Notes under the pieces: generated by a model
Seen by the model: the letters and a program-made list of their open reading frames with translations, nothing else
The model's database searches: none
What the model was told of the DNA's origin: nothing
In this document: positions 8,434-11,823 of the stretch, one piece after another
How the letters are laid out: every line of letters begins with the position of its first letter
Position numbering within the stretch: the first letter of the stretch is position 1
Source of the DNA: Gryganskiella cystojenkinii
Lineage: Eukaryota; Mortierellomycota; Mortierellomycetes; Mortierellales; Mortierellaceae
Assembly (NCBI GenBank): GCA_015852425.1
Contig: JAAAIG010001041.1
Coordinates: 1-11,823 of the forward strand
DNA length: 11,823 nucleotides
Direction of reading: 5' to 3'
Program-made: the position numbers and the translations under genes

Positions 8434-9476
8434 GTTTACGCGGCCGGTCGAGCCACGTCTTAAGGACGCGGAGGAAGAGGAGCAGGGATCCATGCAGCAA
8501 TTGACAGATACTGGTCCAAACAGACAATTACGTTGACGACGACGGCAACGAGTCTTTGATTCCACGATGGCTCTTGTTGTCCTGGAGGGTATTTGTGGTC
8601 CAGGGCCAGGGGCTGTGTGTTGGCGAGGAGATCCGTTCACCATGAGCAGGCGATGGTTGTATCTTGAATGAACGCGATCAATGTCAGGTTTGAATCTGAA
8701 TGGCGATGAGATGGAGCCGGGATGTGTAAATGGTTGGTGAGAAAAGGGACAAAGAAGAGAAGAAAGGAGAGAAAGAAATAGAAAGAGGTGAGGAATGAGC
8801 GAAACTGAAATACACGCTGATCAGAAGTTTTTTTGTGTGACTTTTTTGTTGGTAAAGAAAGAAAAAAAAGAATGGAGGGAGAATGAAATTCAACAGCGGT
8901 GTTTCTTTGAAGATGTGGGCGAATGAGCACAAATGGACACCAATGTCTCTTTGATGGAGAGGAAGTTAAGCAAGCGAGCGGTGAAGCAGAAAGAACAAAA
9001 AAGAGGGTAAAGAAAGTAAAAAAGTGGCAGAGGTCAGTTTTTTTGTCACTATTTTGAGAGCGTTCGTGCATGGGACAAAGACGTGGAGAAGAGAAAGTGA
9101 GATCGAATCGAACCAGCGTCAGCTCAGCGAGCACGTTCCATAGCGAACAGACACTTATTTTTTGTCTCGTGTCTCCTTGTCCAATCCTTTCCTCTTCCCC
9201 ACTTGTCCATCTCGGCCAATTGTTTTCTCTCGTTAGCCATACCATGACCGCATGGTCGCACACGACCATCAACGAAAACTTATTTCCCGAGAGGAACGTC
9301 TAATTTTTTTCAACTTCGTCCAAGATCTTTTTTTTTGTTCCTCTGCTCACTCCACGTGGACCCATCTCTTGGATCTCTTCAGTTCCAACCCCAAAGAGAT
9401 TGCAAAGACAAACCATTCCTCACCATCATCTTCTTCAGAGGGGCAAAGGGATTAAGACCACGACCCAAATTACCTT
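8434..9476 (-). promoter_or_regulatory. Upstream region of the endopolyphosphatase gene
   Basis: About 1 kb without a convincing gene. From about 8700 to 9060 the minus strand is strongly C/T-rich (TTTTCTTTCTT-like runs), as expected for the promoter and leader of the leftward gene. A minus-strand frame of 211 codons (9272 to 8637) runs through it but is made of Phe/Ser/Leu-rich translated pyrimidine tracts and shows no domain. No clear TATA box was found. If transcription starts just downstream of this tract, the first ATG in the message would be 8643, not 8433. Confidence 0.5.
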
Positions 9477-9499
9477 GAATTATGCGGATCGCATAATTC
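9477..9499. repeat. Perfect 23-bp palindrome (10-bp arms, 3-bp centre)
   Basis: GAATTATGCG, centre GAT, then CGCATAATTC; all ten base pairs match. It lies about 140 bp past the stop of the Urc1-like gene and about 1 kb upstream of the polyphosphatase start. As DNA it could bind a dimeric regulator. As RNA at the 3' end of the Urc1-like message it could form a 10-bp stem with a three-base loop. A chance match of this length in about 12 kb is unlikely. Confidence 0.75.
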
Positions 9500-9636
9500 G
9501 CTGCAGGCACAACGGCGCAGTGATCCACTTCTGATTTTTTGGCCTTTTTTTTGGACGAAATGCTGCAAAAAGGTACTATTACAAGTGTATTTACATATAA
9601 ATCAAGTCTAAATCTCGTTTACGTCGTTTTCATTTT
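9500..9636 (-). terminator. 3' flank of the Urc1-like gene
   Basis: A/T-rich DNA after the stop codon. On the minus strand it holds TATGTA (9592-9597), which matches the TAYRTA efficiency element of yeast 3' ends, and a run of A (about 9544-9552). No exact AATAAA was seen. The call is from position and these weak signals only. Confidence 0.35.
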
Positions 9637-11534
9637 TCAAGGGTTGGTCGTATCCTCCCATCCTCTACCAACAGTCTGCAGTAACTCTTCCGTGTCAGGG
9701 ACCCGACCCGTCGTGAAGTAACCCGAAGCGATCTTGGCATCGATCTCGACTTTTGAGTCTTTGGGGACCAATTCATCCGGGATCGGGACACGCTCTAGGA
9801 TCGGAATCCCAGCCTCGACGACTGCATCGTGCTTCATGTTCGACATGGACATGAACCGATCAATCTTGGTCACACCCAACCAGTGAAGAATATCCGGCAT
9901 CATGGCCTGGAATCGCATGTCCTTCACACCAGCTACATCCTCTGTGCGGGTGAAGTACTCGGCGGCCGTGTCACCGATACGCTTGCGGGCGTTATAGACC
10001 AGGTACTTGGTCACCTCTCCAAGCGCGCGACCTTCCTTGCGGACTAATTTGAAAAGAGTAACCGAGCGACATAGGGTTAGCACAAGAAACATCATGCACA
10101 GAAAAAGTAGACATTACCAAAAAAAAAAAAAAAAAAAAAAAGTTTAAGCACTTACAATAGACGATCAATCCAACGCCTCCGTTCTGGGCCTCGCGGATAG
10201 CAGCCTCCATACCAAATATGAGATACGGACGACAAGTGCAGATATCGGATCCAAAGACATCTGATCCATTGCATTCATCATGCACACGCACTGTCACCTT
10301 TGTGTTTGGGTTATCGATCAACTCGTGGTTTCCAAAGATGTAGACCGTCAACCCTCCGATCGGAGGTAAAAACACTTTGAGATCCGGACGTGTGATCAAT
10401 TCTGGGTACATACCACCAGAGTGTTCAAACAGCATTCGTCGAAGATAACCTTCCTCAACCTTCAGTCTTGAGGCGACTCCCGGTAGGAACCAGACTGGGT
10501 CAACAGCGGCCTTGTGGACGTTGATCTCGCCAGCATCGTTGAGAACAATTTTGCCATCGACAGGTAGCTCACCAGATTGGATCTTGACCAACAACTCTGG
10601 GACAATCATATGAGCACGCGTAATCGAGATGGTGGGACGGATATCGAGGCCTTCCTCGATCTCGGACTTGAATAGCTCAGTAGCTAGATGACCAAAAGGA
10701 TCCATCGAGATGATCTTTGTTGGGTCAGACCATTGCGGTTGTTGCTTGATGTTAATAACCGGTTGAGTGTTGTCAAAGTTGGGCTTGTGGTCGGGGGAAA
10801 GGTCTCCCATAGCGATAGCCAAGGCACGGTAGATCGAGTATGGGCCACCATAAGCGCCTATCGCGTTTCTTTTGTAGGTACGCCGAAAAGAGATGATATG
10901 CATTAGGGAATGACCCTTTCCAATAGCTTCATTTTCATTTTTTTTTTTTACCTTATCGGAAAGGAAAGGGTGTCGCGCGAAACGATGATGGGTCCCCGGG
11001 TCAAAGGGTCAGCTTCGCCCCAGTTCATCTTTGAGGGATCGACATCACGTTGATCGGGATAGGCTAAGAAAAGATGAAAAAGTTCCCTCGGGTGAGGTGA
11101 TCGAGAAAAGAAACTTGTCAGATGAAAAGCACACCAAGGGAGGTTTTGCGGCAGATACGGTCGTTGGATCTGCCCTTTATCCGCATAGAGCAATGAGCTT
11201 ACTGGTTAGAACTGGTGGTGCGTCTTGAGTGAGGACTGGACGGAACAATGGGGAGACAACAGTCTCGGCCTCCGAATCTGAGAAACCCGGGTGTTCATGA
11301 GTTCCAACAGAGTCGTTCTTCAAGAAAGGTGGGTGGATACTGGAGTCGGCTCGCATCTTGTCAACCTATTCAGGCATGTTTGAAATGAAGATGACAGAGA
11401 TTCAGTTCCCTGGTTTCTCACAAATGACAAAAAAAAAAAAATTCTTCAAAATGTACCTTTTGAGTCAAGGCCTTCTGTGTCTCCTGTAGGTCTGCCAAAG
11501 ATGACAAGATCTGTGAGAGAACTTGCTCAGACAT
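9637..11534 (-). CDS. URC1: GTP cyclohydrolase II-like protein of the Urc1 (uracil catabolism) type
   Basis: Five exons (11534-11457, 11365-11203, 11063-10952, 10868-10156, 10043-9637) give 490 residues. Every junction is in frame. The start sits in a full GCCACCATG context. Residues about 77-280 match the N-terminal domain found only in this branch of the family (YPDQRDVDP, NWGEADPLTRGP, RNAIGAYGGPYSIYRALA, DPFGHLATELF, EHSGGMYPELITRPDL). Next is the cyclohydrolase II domain with HDECNGSDVFGSDICTC. Its cysteines 317, 328 and 330 have the same spacing as the three zinc ligands of RibA (54, 65, 67 in E. coli). The YFRKEGRALGE block and a conserved tail (RTEDVAGVKDMRFQ, MSMSNMKHDA, PIPDEL) follow. 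In yeast relatives URC1 is needed to use uracil as nitrogen source; its exact reaction is less settled. RIB1-type riboflavin enzymes lack the N-terminal domain. About 75 N-terminal residues, coiled-coil-like at 8-30, look lineage-specific. Confidence 0.9.
10044..10155 (-). other. Intron 4 of the Urc1-like gene (112 nt) with a T23 tract
   Basis: The donor is a consensus GTAAGT and the acceptor is AATTAG. Removing it rebuilds GLIVYFRKEGRALGE through a T|TC codon for Phe. A run of 23 T (A on the plus strand, 10119-10141) begins about 14 nt after the donor rather than near the acceptor, where a polypyrimidine tract usually lies. Confidence 0.88.
10119..10141 (+). repeat. A23 homopolymer (T23 in the Urc1-like intron)
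   Basis: The longest homopolymer in the window, inside intron 4 of the leftward gene. Its length may be misread by sequencing, but because it is intronic this does not affect the protein. Confidence 0.9.
10869..10951 (-). other. Intron 3 of the Urc1-like gene (83 nt), unusual AAAAG acceptor
   Basis: The donor is GTAAAA after ATAAG, and the exon resumes after CTACAAAAG. The split codon AG|A gives Arg and rebuilds FPIRNAIGAYGG, which fits the family. A CTAAT branch-point match lies about 37 nt before the end. The base before the final AG is A, not the usual C or T. No other acceptor nearby keeps both frame and motif. Confidence 0.75.
11064..11202 (-). other. Intron 2 of the Urc1-like gene (139 nt)
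   Basis: The donor is GTAAGC after ACCA, and the acceptor is TTCTTAG before CCTATCCC. The split codon A|CC gives Thr, and the join reads VLTTYPDQRD, a good match to the start of the N-terminal domain. Confidence 0.82.
11366..11456 (-). other. Intron 1 of the Urc1-like gene (91 nt)
   Basis: The donor is GTACAT after the 26th codon and the acceptor is GAATAG before GTTGAC. The phase is 0 and the join reads ALTQKVDKMRAD. Without splicing the frame stops 12 codons after the donor. Confidence 0.78.
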
Positions 11535-11823
11535 GGTGGCGAATAGTTGTGCTTTGTGTGTTAGTGGTAAGGTGGGCAGGAAATTGAAACGGATGTGGGA
11601 GTAAGGAAAGGGTGCAATGAAAAAAAGAGTTGTAGCGAGAAGGAATGAGAAAGGAAACGGTGAAAAGGAAATGAGAAGAGTTTGCAAAGAATCAAGGAGA
11701 GGAAGGGGACAAAAGGGGTTTTATACCCTTCTTTGTTGGGGTTTCTCTCTTGTCATGAAGTAAGGACCCGTCAGCTGGTCTTTGAAACGCGTCCTCTGCG
11801 ATCGCACCCCACAGCAAAAAAAA
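11535..11823 (-). promoter_or_regulatory. Promoter of the Urc1-like gene with a TATA box
   Basis: On the minus strand TATAAAA (11719-11725) lies about 185 bp upstream of the ATG and is followed by C/T-rich leader sequence. Two CCCCT copies (plus-strand AGGGG at 11704-11708 and 11714-11718), the core of the yeast stress response element, lie next to the TATA box. Further upstream are ACGCGT (11787-11792), the core of the yeast MluI cell-cycle box, and a ten-base palindrome TGCGATCGCA (11797-11806). Motif names are by analogy with yeast; their use in this organism is unproven. Confidence 0.5.

Noticed and set aside
8637..9272. A 211-codon minus-strand frame upstream of the polyphosphatase
   Set aside because: Its composition (Phe, Ser, Leu, Pro) follows from C/T-rich promoter DNA, it has no domain, and it runs into the ambiguous start region of the polyphosphatase.
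9637..11534. Riboflavin-pathway GTP cyclohydrolase II (RIB1)
   Set aside because: The protein has the extra N-terminal domain and the RKEGRALGEVTKYLVYNARKR-type block of the Urc1 group, and is about 150 residues or more longer than RIB1 enzymes.

Overview
The window reads as fungal nuclear DNA with intron-bearing protein genes. Its look is that of an early-diverging filamentous fungus, and Mortierellomycotina is my best guess. The support is introns of 83-139 nt plus a few longer ones, with GTAAG-like donors, many A/T homopolymers, pyrimidine-rich upstream regions, and an F-box/leucine-rich protein and a BTB protein with Asp-rich insertions. The guess rests on style, not on a phylogenetic marker. 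Both ends of the window fall in homopolymer A runs, which may mean it is a contig broken at such runs.

Layout from left to right. Positions 1-1822 are gene-poor: upstream sequence with microsatellites, a short palindrome and a pyrimidine-rich stretch. Positions 1823-3410 (+) carry a three-exon gene for a 282-residue BTB/POZ protein. A 230-bp convergent spacer with a T12A11 palindrome separates it from three genes that all run leftward in tandem. These are an 800-residue F-box/leucine-rich-repeat protein (6043 to 3641, one exon), a vacuolar-type endopolyphosphatase of the Ppn1 family (8433 to 6293, two exons), and, after about 1.2 kb of intergenic DNA with a perfect 23-bp palindrome, a 490-residue GTP-cyclohydrolase-II-like protein of the Urc1 (uracil catabolism) type (11534 to 9637, five exons). 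Its promoter runs to the right edge.

I rebuilt the exon structures by hand. Every junction keeps the frame and restores a conserved family motif: BTB strand and helix in the first gene, the metal-ligand block of the phosphoesterase, and the zinc-cysteine and catalytic blocks of the cyclohydrolase-like protein.

How the genes might work together is inference only. Ppn1 and Urc1 both draw on stores or salvage of nutrients (polyphosphate and pyrimidine nitrogen). The BTB and F-box proteins belong to classes that often act as substrate adaptors for CUL3 and SCF ubiquitin ligases. Nothing in the sequence proves that they are co-regulated. I found no mobile element, CRISPR array, rRNA, tRNA or clearly new multi-gene system. 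The points most worth testing are the alternative splicing option in the BTB gene, the acidic insertion inside its BTB fold, the poly-lysine/acidic segment in the polyphosphatase, the 23-bp palindrome, and the odd introns of the Urc1-like gene.
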